DNA of 64,000 nucleotides from Kocuria rosea. GTDB taxonomy: Bacteria; Actinomycetota; Actinomycetes; Actinomycetales; Micrococcaceae. Positions 26,519 to 35,450 of this stretch are shown here, in pieces. Numbering within the stretch: position 1 is the first letter of the stretch; every line of letters begins with the position of its first letter. Below the pieces are notes generated by a model, which was given only the letters and a program-made list of their open reading frames with translations, ran no database searches and was not told the DNA's origin. Both the position numbers and the translations under genes were made by a program. The stretch spans positions 2,914,001 to 2,978,000 of the forward strand of contig NZ_CP035103.1 in NCBI RefSeq assembly GCF_006094695.1, written 5' to 3'.

Positions 26519-27931
26519 ATGCCTCATGCCGTGGCGGGTCTCGCAGCCTTCGTGCAGCGCTATGGCTCCCTGATCCACGCGATGGCCGACCGCGGGATGA
26601 CCCGCGGCCAGGTGCGGATGCGCTTCCAGCTGCTGTTCCCCGAGGAGTCGACCGCCCTGCTGGACGCGGCGATCGCCCACCTGGGCGAGCGCTTCCCGCG
26701 GGACGCCTCCGCCCCGGACCTCAACGACGGCGCGGTCGGCGCCGGCGTGTGGCTGGTCATGGCCCAGCACCTCGGCCTGGCCCCGGCCCCCGACTACGCG
26801 GCGCTGAACCTGAGCACTGCCCTGGTCCGCGACGTCACGGGGCTGCTCGCGGCGTCCGACGCCGACGGCTCGCTCACCCGGCGGACTCTGGGGCTGATCG
26901 GGGCCGCCCAGCAGCACTGCGCCGAGAAGGCCTCCTGCCCCCCGCTCAGCGCGCACAGCTACGAGATCGCACGGCTGGGCCTGTGCACGGAGTCCGACTT
27001 CCTGTGCGTGCTCGCCCACCACTGGCCCGTTCCCGAGCGCACCGTCTCCCAGCGCCTGGGCGGCGGGCGGTGGGACGTGGCGCTCGAGCGGATCGGGCTG
27101 CAGGCCGGCGCGGAGCCCGCCCTCGAGCACGTCTTCACGGAGGAGGAGTACGCGACCGCCGTGACGGCGTTCCTCTCCCACTGCCGCAGCACCGGCCACC
27201 ACCCGACCACCGCCCGCTACGGCCGGTGGGTCGTCGAGCAGGAGGCGGGCAGCACCCGCCGCCCCTACTTCGACGGCGTCCGCCGCTTCTTCGGCTCATG
27301 GGAGGAGGCCATGCGCTTCGCCTCCGCCCGCCAGCCGGCCGGGGAGCCCGCGGGGGACGGCTTCGCCGACACGAGGACCTGGTCCGACCTGGCCACCCCG
27401 GAGGCCCAGGAGATGCTGGGCCGCGCCGGCATCGGCGTGGTCCTGCCGGACGCGGCGGCCCCGGTGGCCGGCGAGGACGTGTGGGAGGACCTGCGCCGGC
27501 TCATCGCCACGGTGCTCGCCCGGCTGCCCTGGAACGACTTCCTCGTCGTGGAGTACGAGCGCGACGACGACCGGTCGGAGGCGCCCGTCGCGTGGGCCGG
27601 GGTCGGCCCGCACGGCGTGGAGTGCGCCGTGCTCTCGGGCGGCCAGCTCGCGCACGCGGCCTGGCCCGTGGACGCCACCTTCTTCCACGAGGACGAGTGG
27701 AACGAGCCCACGGGCTGGGACCAGCCGTGGACCACGGCCCCGCTTGACTTCCCGGAGGCGGCGCAGAAGCTCGTCGAGGGCCTGCGCTTCGGCTGGGGCT
27801 GCGCCGATCCGTACCGCTTCCACTGGGGCGTGGGCTCCTTCCCCGCGGAGACCCGCGACGAGGCCTCGGTCATCGCCCCCGAGCGCCGGCAGTGGCGCAC
27901 CCCGGCGGCCCCGGACACCGTCGACTCCTGA
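26519..27931 (+). CDS. Hypothetical 470-residue protein beside the SNF2 helicase
   Basis: Starts at ATG 26519 behind CCGGAGGA. The first 190 residues are mostly helical. Residues about 200-262 (TAFLSHCRSTGHHPTTARYG, then FFGSWEEAMRFA) resemble the helix-turn-helix repeats associated with homing endonucleases, which bind DNA. Residues about 310-465 form a separate domain with DDRSEAPVAWAGVGPHGVEC and FGWGCADPYRFHWGVGSFP, reminiscent of the TY-Chap/YbjN-like fold common in Streptomyces; both assignments are tentative. No nuclease motif is visible. It follows the SNF2 gene on the same strand and may belong to the same functional module. Confidence 0.65.
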   Translation: MPHAVAGLAAFVQRYGSLIHAMADRGMTRGQVRMRFQLLFPEESTALLDAAIAHLGERFPRDASAPDLNDGAVGAGVWLVMAQHLGLAPAPDYAALNLSTALVRDVTGLLAASDADGSLTRRTLGLIGAAQQHCAEKASCPPLSAHSYEIARLGLCTESDFLCVLAHHWPVPERTVSQRLGGGRWDVALERIGLQAGAEPALEHVFTEEEYATAVTAFLSHCRSTGHHPTTARYGRWVVEQEAGSTRRPYFDGVRRFFGSWEEAMRFASARQPAGEPAGDGFADTRTWSDLATPEAQEMLGRAGIGVVLPDAAAPVAGEDVWEDLRRLIATVLARLPWNDFLVVEYERDDDRSEAPVAWAGVGPHGVECAVLSGGQLAHAAWPVDATFFHEDEWNEPTGWDQPWTTAPLDFPEAAQKLVEGLRFGWGCADPYRFHWGVGSFPAETRDEASVIAPERRQWRTPAAPDTVDS

Positions 27932-28119
27932 GCCCCGCCCGCCCACTCATATGCCGGGGGCGGAGAATCATGCAGGATCGATATTTATCCCCGGGTGAGC
28001 GGCGTCCTAGGCTGGCACGGTCCGCTGTTCCGCCACCGGGTGGCGCCGTCCGGTCCTGACGCCGCCGTCCGGTCCTGCGGCCGGACGCCGTCACCCGACC
28101 CCGCCCCCAGGAGCACCCC

Positions 28120-29358
28120 ATGAGCCGCCACGTGCCGAGCACCACCCGGCAGGACGGGCAGCCTGCCCGCGGCCTCCGGCGGGACTGGTCGGCGTCGGCG
28201 GCCCTGGCGGGCTTCGTGGCCGTCGTCGTCTCCTACTCGGGGCCCGTGCTCGTGGTCCTCGAGGCCGCCCGGGCGGGCGGGCTCAGCCCGGAGCTCACCT
28301 CCTCCTGGCTGTGGGCCGTCTCGGTCGGCTCCGGCGTCACCTGCGCCCTCATGAGCCTGTGGACGCGCCAGCCCGTCATGGTGGCGTGGTCCATCCCGGG
28401 GGCTGCGCTGCTCATCACCTCGCTCGGCAGCTACTCCTTCTCCGACGCCGTGGGCGCCTACGTGGTCACGGGCGTCCTGGGCCTGGTCCTGGGCGTGACG
28501 GGGCTGATCGGCCGGATCCTGGCCGCCGTGCCGAAGCCCATCACCGCCGCCGTCCTGGCCGGCGTGCTCTTCCCCTTCGCCATCAAGGTGGCGGCGGCCG
28601 TCGTCGAGAACCCGTGGGTGGCGGGCGCCCTCGTCCTCGGCTACCTCCTGGGCCGGCGGTTCTTCCCCCGCTACGCCGTCTTCGCCGCGCTGGGCCTGGG
28701 CGTGCTGGCGGCTCTCTTCCGAGGCCGGATCGAGCCCGTGGCCCTGGACCTGTCCCTCAGCCAGCCGGTGCTGACCGTGCCCACGTTCTCGTGGGAGGCG
28801 ATCGCCGGGATCAGCATCCCGCTGCTGATCGTGACCGCGGCCGGGCAGAACGCCCCGGGCCTGGCCATGATGCACACGGCGGGCTACGCCGCCCGCGACC
28901 GCCTGCTGCTCGGCGCCTCGGGCGTCGCGTCGGTCGCCTTCGCGCCCTTCGGCAGCCACGCCCTGAACCTCGCGGCCGTCACCGCGGGCATCGCGACCAG
29001 CCCCGAGTCCCACCCGGACCTCGGCCGCCGCTACGTGGCCGGCATCTCGTGCGGGGTCTTCTACGTCCTCTTCGGCCTGTTCGCGGACACCCTCGTCGCC
29101 GCGTTCGCCGCGATCCCCCCGGGGATGATCACGGCCCTCGCGGGGGTGGCCCTGCTGGGCGCCCTGCAGGGGTCCTTCTTCGACAGCATGCACCCCGGCC
29201 GGCACCAGCCGGCGGTCATCGAGGCGGCGCTCATCACCCTGGTGGTCACGGTCTCCGGCATCGCCCCCTACGGCATCGTCTCCCCGTTCTGGGGCATGCT
29301 CGCGGGCATCGGGTCGTACGCGATCCTGCGCCGCCCCGCGGCGGCCGCCACCCGCTGA
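28120..29358 (+). CDS. benE: Benzoate/H+ symporter family transporter (BenE)
   Basis: A 412-residue membrane protein of the BenE family, which imports benzoate in Acinetobacter and relatives. It has about twelve helices, with the family start DWSASAALAGFVAVVVSYSG, the block QPVMVAWSIPGAALLITSLG, and GQNAPGLAMMHTAGY in the middle. FAPFGSHALNLAAVTAGIA is another conserved segment. ATG 28120 follows the CAGGAG at 28109-28114. No benzoate-degrading genes are nearby, so the substrate may be another aromatic acid. The 180-base leader is partly AT-rich (GATATTTATCC) with a possible -10 TAGGCT at 28008-28013. Confidence 0.9.
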   Translation: MSRHVPSTTRQDGQPARGLRRDWSASAALAGFVAVVVSYSGPVLVVLEAARAGGLSPELTSSWLWAVSVGSGVTCALMSLWTRQPVMVAWSIPGAALLITSLGSYSFSDAVGAYVVTGVLGLVLGVTGLIGRILAAVPKPITAAVLAGVLFPFAIKVAAAVVENPWVAGALVLGYLLGRRFFPRYAVFAALGLGVLAALFRGRIEPVALDLSLSQPVLTVPTFSWEAIAGISIPLLIVTAAGQNAPGLAMMHTAGYAARDRLLLGASGVASVAFAPFGSHALNLAAVTAGIATSPESHPDLGRRYVAGISCGVFYVLFGLFADTLVAAFAAIPPGMITALAGVALLGALQGSFFDSMHPGRHQPAVIEAALITLVVTVSGIAPYGIVSPFWGMLAGIGSYAILRRPAAAATR

Positions 29359-29410
29359 GCACTCCCGCGCGGCTTCGGCGCACCGAATCCCGGGGCCGGC
29401 GCCCCGGGTC

Positions 29411-29416
29411 TACACT
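29411..29416 (+). promoter_or_regulatory. -10 element of the riboswitch-controlled transporter
   Basis: TACACT stands about seven bases before the expected 5' end of the yybP-ykoY element, so transcription would start directly at the riboswitch. No clear -35 is visible. Confidence 0.45.
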
Positions 29417-29423
29417 CGTCGGG

Positions 29424-29537
29424 AAGCGAAGGGGAGTAGTTCCCGGGTGCCGTGCACCCGTCGGTCTGTCGCCATCCCGGTCTCGACGAGGAGTCCCGGC
29501 AGCCCACCCGTGCCCGCGGGCGAACGAGACCTTCCGG
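29424..29537 (+). ncRNA. yybP-ykoY (manganese-sensing) riboswitch
   Basis: The conserved parts of this Mn2+ riboswitch are present in order: AAGGGGAGTAG at 29429-29439, a first hairpin (CGGGTGCCGTGCACCCG at 29444-29460), a second conserved strand around GTCGCCATCCCGG, and the closing block GAACGAGACCTTCC at 29522-29535. In known members the two conserved loops dock and bind Mn2+, turning on manganese or metal-ion transporters. It sits 75 bases before the start of a VIT-type transporter, a known target class. The call is by eye against remembered consensus. Confidence 0.75.
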
Positions 29538-29610
29538 ACGACACCGCACCCCGGTCGGACCCCGCGCGCCCCGTGCCGCCCCGGGCCGCGCCGGGCCCGA
29601 GGAAGGCCGC

Positions 29611-30756
29611 ATGACACCCGCACCCGACGCCCACGCCCCCACGCCCCGGGGAGACCCCGCCCGCCCGGCCCGGCCCGAGCGCGGACAGATCCGCCGCTGG
29701 CGCAAGTACCTCGCGGAGGAGCGCGCCGAGGCGCGGATCTACAGCCTCCTCGCCGCCCGCAGCACCGGCCGGGAGCAGGAGATCCTGCACCAGGTCGCCG
29801 AGGCCGAGCAGCGCCACGCCGAGCACTGGGTCCGGCTGCTCGGCCCCCACGCGGAGGCCGAGGCCCGGCCGTCCCTGTACTCCCGGCTGCTGATCTTCCT
29901 CGCCACGCACTTCGGCTCCGTCTTCGTCCTGGCCCTGATCCAGCGCGCCGAGAGCCGCTCCCCCTACGACCGGGAGGAGGACGCGTCCGACGCCATGGCG
30001 GCCGACGAGGCGGTGCACGAGGAGATCATCCGCGCCCTCGCCACCGAGGGCCGGCACAAGCTCTCCGGCAACTTCCGGGCAGCGGTCTTCGGCGCCAACG
30101 ACGGCCTCGTGTCCAACCTCGCGCTGGTCATGGGCGTGGGCGCCACCGGCACCTCCCCCGGGATGGTGCTCTTCGCGGGCATCGCCGGCCTGCTCGCGGG
30201 GGCGCTGTCCATGGGGGCCGGGGAGTTCGTGTCCGTGCGCTCGCAGCGCGAGCTGCTCGACGCCTCCCAGCCGACCCAGGTGACGCTGCACGTGGCGCCG
30301 AACCTGGACCTGGACGCCAACGAGCTCGTGCTGATCTACCGGGCGAGGGGCATGAGCGAGGAGGCCGCCGAGCACCGTGCGGCGGAGCGGCTGGGCTTCT
30401 TCGAGTGCGACTGCGATCCCTCCCGGTCGTTCCGCGACACCGTCGAGGACGAGCCGGCGCCGCACTCCACCGTGGCCCTCGGCACCGACCTGGGGGCCGC
30501 GGCGTCGAGCTTCTGCTTCTTCGCCTCCGGCGCGATCATCCCGATCCTGCCGTACCTGGCGGGCCTCACCGGGGTCCCCGCGATGCTCGTGGCCCTCGTC
30601 CTCGTGGGGCTCGCCCTGCTGGTGACGGGCGGCCTGGTCGGGCTGCTCTCCGGGGCCTCACCCTGGAAGCGCGGGCTGCGCCAGCTGGCCATCGGCTACG
30701 GCGCCGCCCTGGCCACGTATCTCCTCGGCCTGCTCTTCAACACGAGCGTCGCCTGA
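29611..30756 (+). CDS. Rubrerythrin-VIT1 fusion metal transporter (MbfA-like)
   Basis: A 381-residue fusion. The N-terminal part, about residues 25-150, is an erythrin-type four-helix diiron domain with metal-ligand glutamates and histidines (AEERAEARIYSLLAA, AEAEQRHAEHWVRLL, ADEAVHEEIIRALA). The C-terminal part is a VIT1/CCC1-type membrane transporter starting FRAAVFGANDGLVSNLALVM and continuing GALSMGAGEFVSVRSQREL. Relatives such as MbfA of rhizobia export iron; VIT proteins carry Fe2+ or Mn2+. ATG 29611 has GAGGAAGG upstream. Control by a Mn2+ riboswitch points to manganese efflux or detoxification. Confidence 0.9.
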   Translation: MTPAPDAHAPTPRGDPARPARPERGQIRRWRKYLAEERAEARIYSLLAARSTGREQEILHQVAEAEQRHAEHWVRLLGPHAEAEARPSLYSRLLIFLATHFGSVFVLALIQRAESRSPYDREEDASDAMAADEAVHEEIIRALATEGRHKLSGNFRAAVFGANDGLVSNLALVMGVGATGTSPGMVLFAGIAGLLAGALSMGAGEFVSVRSQRELLDASQPTQVTLHVAPNLDLDANELVLIYRARGMSEEAAEHRAAERLGFFECDCDPSRSFRDTVEDEPAPHSTVALGTDLGAAASSFCFFASGAIIPILPYLAGLTGVPAMLVALVLVGLALLVTGGLVGLLSGASPWKRGLRQLAIGYGAALATYLLGLLFNTSVA

Positions 30757-30816
30757 CCGGTCGTCACGAAGGCAAACCGAGGCTGTCCTCACTTGAGGGG
30801 ACATCCCGGGCGGCCG

Positions 30817-30835
30817 GCGGAGCCCCCGGCTCCGC
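30817..30835 (+). terminator. Possible terminator after the VIT-type transporter
   Basis: GCGGAGCC pairs perfectly with GGCTCCGC across a CCC loop, about 60 bp after the stop codon. Confidence 0.45.
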
Positions 30836-31375
30836 AGCCGTCCGCGAAACCCCTGGTCGGAGCGGATTCCCTGCCGATTCCGCCGCCCCCGCGCCCCGCC
30901 GACGGGCCCACGTTCCGGGGGCGGCCGGCGGCTCAGGGCCCGCCCCGCGAATTCCCCGCGGAAACCGGGTGCGGACGCGGCACCGCGTCGGATAAGGTTG
31001 CGATCGTGGTGAGAACCACAGCAATGGGGGAAATTGCACGGATCGGACCGATTCGGACGCACTGGGGGGTGCACCGTCTGCGGCATCCGTGTTCTGAAAG
31101 CCGCTCAGCCCACGGCTCTCCTCTGTTGAGGCGTTCAACGCCTGCCGATGGCCGCGGGTCCTCCATGGGAGGCGCATCTCTCCCCGCGCCGGGCGGACTC
31201 CTACCGCCCGTTCCCGCGGCCATCGGTCTACACCGCACCACCTCCGCCCCGGTCGTCCCGCTCCGCACGCCGTCCCGGCGCCCTGCCCGCTGGGGCTAGG
31301 ATCGTAGGGCCGCGCCCGCCGTCGTCGAGACCGGACCGCGCGGCGCACCCGTCATCAGCGCCGAGGAGCCCGCCC
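30836..31375. other. Gene-poor stretch before purU
   Basis: About 540 bases with no gene I can support. Several open frames cross it, but none shows family resemblance or a good ribosome-binding site. A -10-like TAAGGT near 30992 is followed by a small hairpin, GTGGTGAGAACCAC (31006-31019), and a short AT-richer patch. A second -10-like TAGGAT at 31297-31302 probably serves purU. The 31030-31140 part is less GC-rich than its surroundings and may be decayed coding sequence or an unrecognised RNA. Confidence 0.4.
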
Positions 31376-32242
31376 ATGCCCGCCCAGGGGACCGTCGAAC
31401 ACGTCCTGACCGTCCACTGCCCCGAGGCCCACGGGCTCGTGAGCGCCATCACGTCCAACCTGACGCAGCAGGGCTGCGACATCTTCGACGTGAAGCACTT
31501 CTCGGACCGTTTCACCGACGAGTTCTTCATCCGCTGCCACACCGTCAGCGAGGCCGGCACCGCCACCGTGGAGTCCCTGACCGAGGGCTTCGCCCCGGTC
31601 GCGGAGCAGCACGACATGCGGTTCCGGCTGGTCTCCGTGCAGCGCCGAACCCGGGTGCTCGTCATGGTGTCCCGCTTCTCCCACTGCCTCACGGACCTGC
31701 TGCACCGCACCAGGATCGGCGAGCTGCCCATCGAGATCGTGGCCGTGGTCTCCAACCACCTCGACCACAAGAGCCTCGTGGAGTGGCACGAGGTCCCCTT
31801 CCACCACATCCCCGTCACGGCAGCGACCAAGCCGCAGGCCGAGGGCCGGCTGCTCGAGCTCGTGGACCGCTACGACGTCGAGCTGGTCGTGCTGGCCCGC
31901 TACATGCAGGTGCTCTCCGACGAGCTGACGCGGGAGCTGTCGGGGAAGTGCATCAACATCCACCACTCCTTCCTGCCCTCGTTCAAGGGCGCCAAGCCCT
32001 ACCACCAGGCCTACGCCCGGGGCGTGAAGATGGTGGGGGCCACCGCCCACTACGTGACGGCGGACCTCGACGAGGGCCCGATCATCGCCCAGCGCGTCAT
32101 GCCCGTGGACCACGCCCACACCCCGGCGGACCTCGTGGCGGTGGGCCGCGACGCCGAGATGCAGGCGCTGTCCCGCGCCGTGAAGTGGCACGCCGAGGGC
32201 CGCGTGGTGCTCTCCGGCAACCGCACCATCGTCCTGGTCTGA
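31376..32242 (+). CDS. purU: Formyltetrahydrofolate deformylase
   Basis: Hydrolyses 10-formyl-THF to THF and formate, balancing one-carbon pools and feeding formate to purine synthesis. The 288-residue protein has an N-terminal ACT domain (HVLTVHCPEAHGLVSAITSN) and a formyltransferase domain. That domain carries FHHIPVTAATKPQAE, the catalytic-type INIHHSFLPSFKGAKPYHQA, and VGATAHYVTADLDEGPII. ATG 31376 lies behind GAGGAG. It is monocistronic and convergent with iolG. Confidence 0.96.
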   Translation: MPAQGTVEHVLTVHCPEAHGLVSAITSNLTQQGCDIFDVKHFSDRFTDEFFIRCHTVSEAGTATVESLTEGFAPVAEQHDMRFRLVSVQRRTRVLVMVSRFSHCLTDLLHRTRIGELPIEIVAVVSNHLDHKSLVEWHEVPFHHIPVTAATKPQAEGRLLELVDRYDVELVVLARYMQVLSDELTRELSGKCINIHHSFLPSFKGAKPYHQAYARGVKMVGATAHYVTADLDEGPIIAQRVMPVDHAHTPADLVAVGRDAEMQALSRAVKWHAEGRVVLSGNRTIVLV

Positions 32243-32276
32243 CCCGGCCCCCGCGCCCCGGGGCGGCCGGGCGCGC

Positions 32277-33341
32277 TCATGCGCGGGCGGGCCGGCGGAC
32301 CGGCGGCGCCGAGCCGTCGGACGCCCCGAGAGGCTCCACCCGGACCGGGGCGCCCGTCTCGAGCGAGTGCTGCGCGGCGTCGGCCACCCGGGAGGCGGCC
32401 ACGGCGTCGCGGGCCGTGCAGGGGCTGGCGATCTCCCCGCGCACCACCCGCACGAAGGCCGTCATCTCGCGGCGGTAGGCCTCGGCGAAGCGCTCGTGGA
32501 ACGTGGTGTGCGGGGGCCCGGCCGGGAACCCGACCCCGGGCTCGGCCGAGCGCATCGCCATGTGCTCGTCCATCCCCACGGCCACCGAGCCCTTCGAGCC
32601 CTGCAGCTCGAGCCGCACGTCGTGGCCCGCGCCGTTGTAGCGGGTCGCGGCCACGGTGGCCACCGTGCCGTCGTCGAGGGTGAGCACGGCCAGCGCGGTG
32701 TCGACGTCGCCCACCTCGCCGATCCGGGGGTCCCCGCGGTTGGACCCGCGGGCGTACACCTCGACGACCTCGCGGCCGGTGATCCAGCGGAGGACGTCGA
32801 CGTCGTGCACGGAGCAGTCCCGGAACAGCCCGCCCGAGGTCGCGAGGAACTCGACCGGCGGCGGGGTCATGTCACCGGTCATCGCGCGCACGGTGTGCAG
32901 CCAGCCCAACTCGCCCGCGGCGTACAGCTCCCGGGCCCGGACGTAGCCGGGGTCGAAGCGGCGCTGGTGACCGATCTGGACCACGCCCTGCACGCGCTCG
33001 ATCTCGTCGAGCAGGGGCAGCGCCTCCGCCACGGACAGCGCCACCGGCTTCTCGCAGAAGACCGGCAGCCCCGCGGCCAGACCCGTCCGGATCAGCTCCG
33101 GGTGCGTGGCCGTGCCGGTCGCCACGACGAGGCCGTCCACCCCGTCCTCGAGCAGCGACTCGACCGTGGGCTGCGGCACCGCCCCCGTCCGGCCGGCCAC
33201 GGCGGCCGCCTGCTCGGGCACGGCGTCCACGATGCTCAGCCGCACCGCCGGCTCACCCCCGGGACCGCGCAGGGCGGCGAGGTGGGCGGCGTGCATGGCG
33301 CCGATGCGGCCGGCGCCGATCAGTCCGATCCGGACGGTCAT
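32277..33341 (-). CDS. iolG: Inositol 2-dehydrogenase-like oxidoreductase (Gfo/Idh/MocA)
   Basis: Oxidises myo-inositol (or a related cyclitol or sugar) to 2-keto-myo-inositol with NAD. The 354-residue protein begins VRIGLIGAGRIGAMHAAHLA, has the EKP motif in VFCEKPVALSV, and the catalytic-region block GGLFRDCSVHDVDVLRWITG, which carries the aspartate and histidine of this family. It is the last gene of the ABC importer operon (binding protein, permease, ATPase, dehydrogenase), 85 bp after the ATPase gene. That arrangement supports inositol use, but two further Gfo/Idh genes in the island make exact substrates uncertain. Confidence 0.88.
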   Translation of the reverse strand: MTVRIGLIGAGRIGAMHAAHLAALRGPGGEPAVRLSIVDAVPEQAAAVAGRTGAVPQPTVESLLEDGVDGLVVATGTATHPELIRTGLAAGLPVFCEKPVALSVAEALPLLDEIERVQGVVQIGHQRRFDPGYVRARELYAAGELGWLHTVRAMTGDMTPPPVEFLATSGGLFRDCSVHDVDVLRWITGREVVEVYARGSNRGDPRIGEVGDVDTALAVLTLDDGTVATVAATRYNGAGHDVRLELQGSKGSVAVGMDEHMAMRSAEPGVGFPAGPPHTTFHERFAEAYRREMTAFVRVVRGEIASPCTARDAVAASRVADAAQHSLETGAPVRVEPLGASDGSAPPVRRPARA

Positions 33342-33426
33342 GGCGGGGAGTCCTTTCGACGGGGAGGGGTGCGGTGGGACCGACCCCGCGCCCGGAGTTC
33401 TCCGGGGGCGCGGGGCCGGGGTCCGG

Positions 33427-34320
33427 TCAGGCGCGGGGGCGGGCCTGAGACTCGGCCATGTCGGCCTGGACCTGCTGCATCTGCGAGGTGTGCCCGCCGA
33501 GCTGCTCGAGCTCGTGGGTGAGCTCCTCCAGCTCGGCGCCGCCGGCCATCTGGGCGGTGAGGTCCCCGAGCAGGATGTCCTTCTTCTCGTAGTAGCCGAT
33601 GGACCGCCCGCGCTTGAGCAGCAGGAACCGGTCCCCCACGGGGTAGGCGTGGTGCGGGTTGTGGGTGATGAACACCACGCCCAGGCCGCGTTCCTTGGCC
33701 TGGAGGATGTAGCGCAGCACCACCCCGGACTGCTTCACGCCCAGGGCCGCGGTGGGCTCGTCCAGGATCAGCACCTTCGCCCCGAAGTGCACCGCGCGGG
33801 CGATGGCCACGCACTGGCGCTCCCCACCCGAGAGGGTGCCGATGGGCTGGTCCACGTCGCGCAGGTCGATGCCCATGTCGGCGAGCTCCTGCTTGGTGGT
33901 CTCCTTCATCCTCGCCACGTCCAGGCGCTTGAACGGCCCGAACCCGGTGGTGAGCTCGGAGCCCAGGAAGAAGTTGCGCCACACCGGCATCAGCGGGACC
34001 ACGGCGAGGTCCTGGTACACGGTGGCGATCCCGGCGTCGAGGGCCTGCCGGGGCGAGGTGAAGGTGGTCTCCTCCCCGCCGACCCGCAGGGTCCCGTCGG
34101 TGTGCTGGTGCAGTCCGGCGATGATCTTGATCAGGGTGGACTTGCCGGCCCCGTTGTCGCCGAGCACGCAGGTGACCTTCCCGGCGTCGACGGTCATGGT
34201 GACCTCGCGCAGGGCGATGATGTTGCCGTAGCGCTTGCCGACGTCCGCGAGCTCCACCAGGGGCGCGGCGGTGTCGGTGGTGGTGCCCGTGGGCGTGTTC
34301 TGCGTCGACACGGTGGTCAC
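33427..34320 (-). CDS. Sugar/inositol ABC transporter ATP-binding protein
   Basis: The 297-residue ATPase of a CUT2-type importer. Walker A is [15 protein letters not shown], the signature [14 protein letters not shown], and Walker [13 protein letters not shown]. Unlike most CUT2 ATPases it has a single nucleotide-binding domain, like FrcA and some inositol systems. The GTG start directly follows the permease stop codon, so the two are coupled. The C-terminal tail is glutamine-rich. It powers uptake by the permease at 34321-35421. Confidence 0.93.
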   Translation of the reverse strand: MTTVSTQNTPTGTTTDTAAPLVELADVGKRYGNIIALREVTMTVDAGKVTCVLGDNGAGKSTLIKIIAGLHQHTDGTLRVGGEETTFTSPRQALDAGIATVYQDLAVVPLMPVWRNFFLGSELTTGFGPFKRLDVARMKETTKQELADMGIDLRDVDQPIGTLSGGERQCVAIARAVHFGAKVLILDEPTAALGVKQSGVVLRYILQAKERGLGVVFITHNPHHAYPVGDRFLLLKRGRSIGYYEKKDILLGDLTAQMAGGAELEELTHELEQLGGHTSQMQQVQADMAESQARPRA

Positions 34321-35421
34321 CTACTTCCTCTCGACGCGCTTGCGCACGTACATGTTCACGATGGTGGCCAGCAGCAGCATCAGGCCCAGGAAGAACTTGA
34401 ACCAGTCCGGGTTCCACTCGGCGTAGACGATGCCGCGGGAGGCGATGCCGAAGATCAGCGCGCCCAGAGCGCCGCCGATCGCGGAGCCGAAGCCGCCGGT
34501 GAGCAGGCACCCGCCGATCACGGCGCCGATGATGTAGAGGAACTCGTTGCCGACGCCCTCCCCGGACTGCACGGAGTCGAAGGCGAAGAGGTTGTGCATG
34601 CCCAGCAGCCAGCCGCACAGGCCCACGCCCATGAACAGACCGATCTTGGTCTTCGCCACCGGCACGCCCACGGCGCGGGCGGCGTTCTCGTCCCCGCCCA
34701 CCGCGAAGATCCAGTTGCCGATCCTCGTCTTGAGCAGGATGAACGTGGCGACCGCCACCAGGGCGATCCAGTAGAACACCGTGATCCGCACGTTCACCCC
34801 GGCGATGGTCACCGAGGAGGCGAAGATCGCCTTGGCGGAGTCGAAGCCGTCCATGGTGCTGATCGAGGGCGAGGAGACCGAGCCGCCGATGAGCCGGGTC
34901 AGAGCCAGGTTGAGCCCGGTGAGCATGAGGAACGTCGACAGGGTCACGATGAAGGAGGGCAGCTTGGTGCGCATCAGCAGCCAGCCGTTGATCAGCCCGA
35001 TCGCCAGCGAGGTCAGCAGGGCGATGCCCACCCCGACCCAGACGTTGACGGCGAAGAACCAGCTGAACATCGAGGCGGCCAGCGCGGAGGTGATCACGGC
35101 CACCCCGGTGGAGAGGTCGAACTCCCCGCCGATCATCAGCAGGGACACCCCCACCACCATGATCCCGATGGTCGAGGCCCCGTACAGCACGGTGGAGATG
35201 GACTGGGCCTGGGTGATCGAGGGGGCGGCGACGGCGAAGAACAGCGCCACCACGATCGCCCCGACCAGCGCCCCGATCTCGGGGCGGGCCAGGAAGGTGC
35301 CCAGCAGGCCCTTGGTCTGGATGCGCTCGTCGGCCGGAGCCGCGGCGGTGGGCGTGGAGGGGGCTCCGGAGGAGCCGCGGTCCGGCGCCGGTGCGGCGGC
35401 CGGTGTACGGGTGGAGGTCAT
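34321..35421 (-). CDS. Sugar/inositol ABC transporter permease
   Basis: A 366-residue BPD_transp_2-family permease of CUT2 importers. After an alanine- and proline-rich cytoplasmic start it has about nine or ten membrane helices, including VSLLMIGGEFDLSTGVAVIT, the cytoplasmic-loop signature region, and VIGGCLLTGGFGSAIGGALG near the end. ATG 35421 (MTSTRTPAAA) is followed by a disordered stretch, as is frequent in actinobacteria. It sits between the binding protein (29 bp upstream) and the ATPase. Confidence 0.93.
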   Translation of the reverse strand: MTSTRTPAAAPAPDRGSSGAPSTPTAAAPADERIQTKGLLGTFLARPEIGALVGAIVVALFFAVAAPSITQAQSISTVLYGASTIGIMVVGVSLLMIGGEFDLSTGVAVITSALAASMFSWFFAVNVWVGVGIALLTSLAIGLINGWLLMRTKLPSFIVTLSTFLMLTGLNLALTRLIGGSVSSPSISTMDGFDSAKAIFASSVTIAGVNVRITVFYWIALVAVATFILLKTRIGNWIFAVGGDENAARAVGVPVAKTKIGLFMGVGLCGWLLGMHNLFAFDSVQSGEGVGNEFLYIIGAVIGGCLLTGGFGSAIGGALGALIFGIASRGIVYAEWNPDWFKFFLGLMLLLATIVNMYVRKRVERK

Positions 35422-35450
35422 GGTCTTCTGCTCCTGGTTCCCGGGCCCGC

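Noticed and set aside
19690..26520. Very long minus-strand open frame of about 2276 codons across the SNF2 region
   Set aside because: It is the GC-rich shadow of the plus-strand helicase and of the 1041-residue gene in another frame; its translation is low-complexity arginine, glycine and alanine without domains.
28048..28081. Repeated GCCGTCCGGTCCTG before benE as an operator
   Set aside because: Two copies of a GC-rich 14-mer in a GC-rich leader are weak evidence; there is no dyad symmetry and no adjacent regulator gene.
30793..31299. Open frame in the spacer before purU
   Set aside because: No ribosome-binding site, no domain resemblance, and a composition like other non-coding open frames in this GC-rich sequence.
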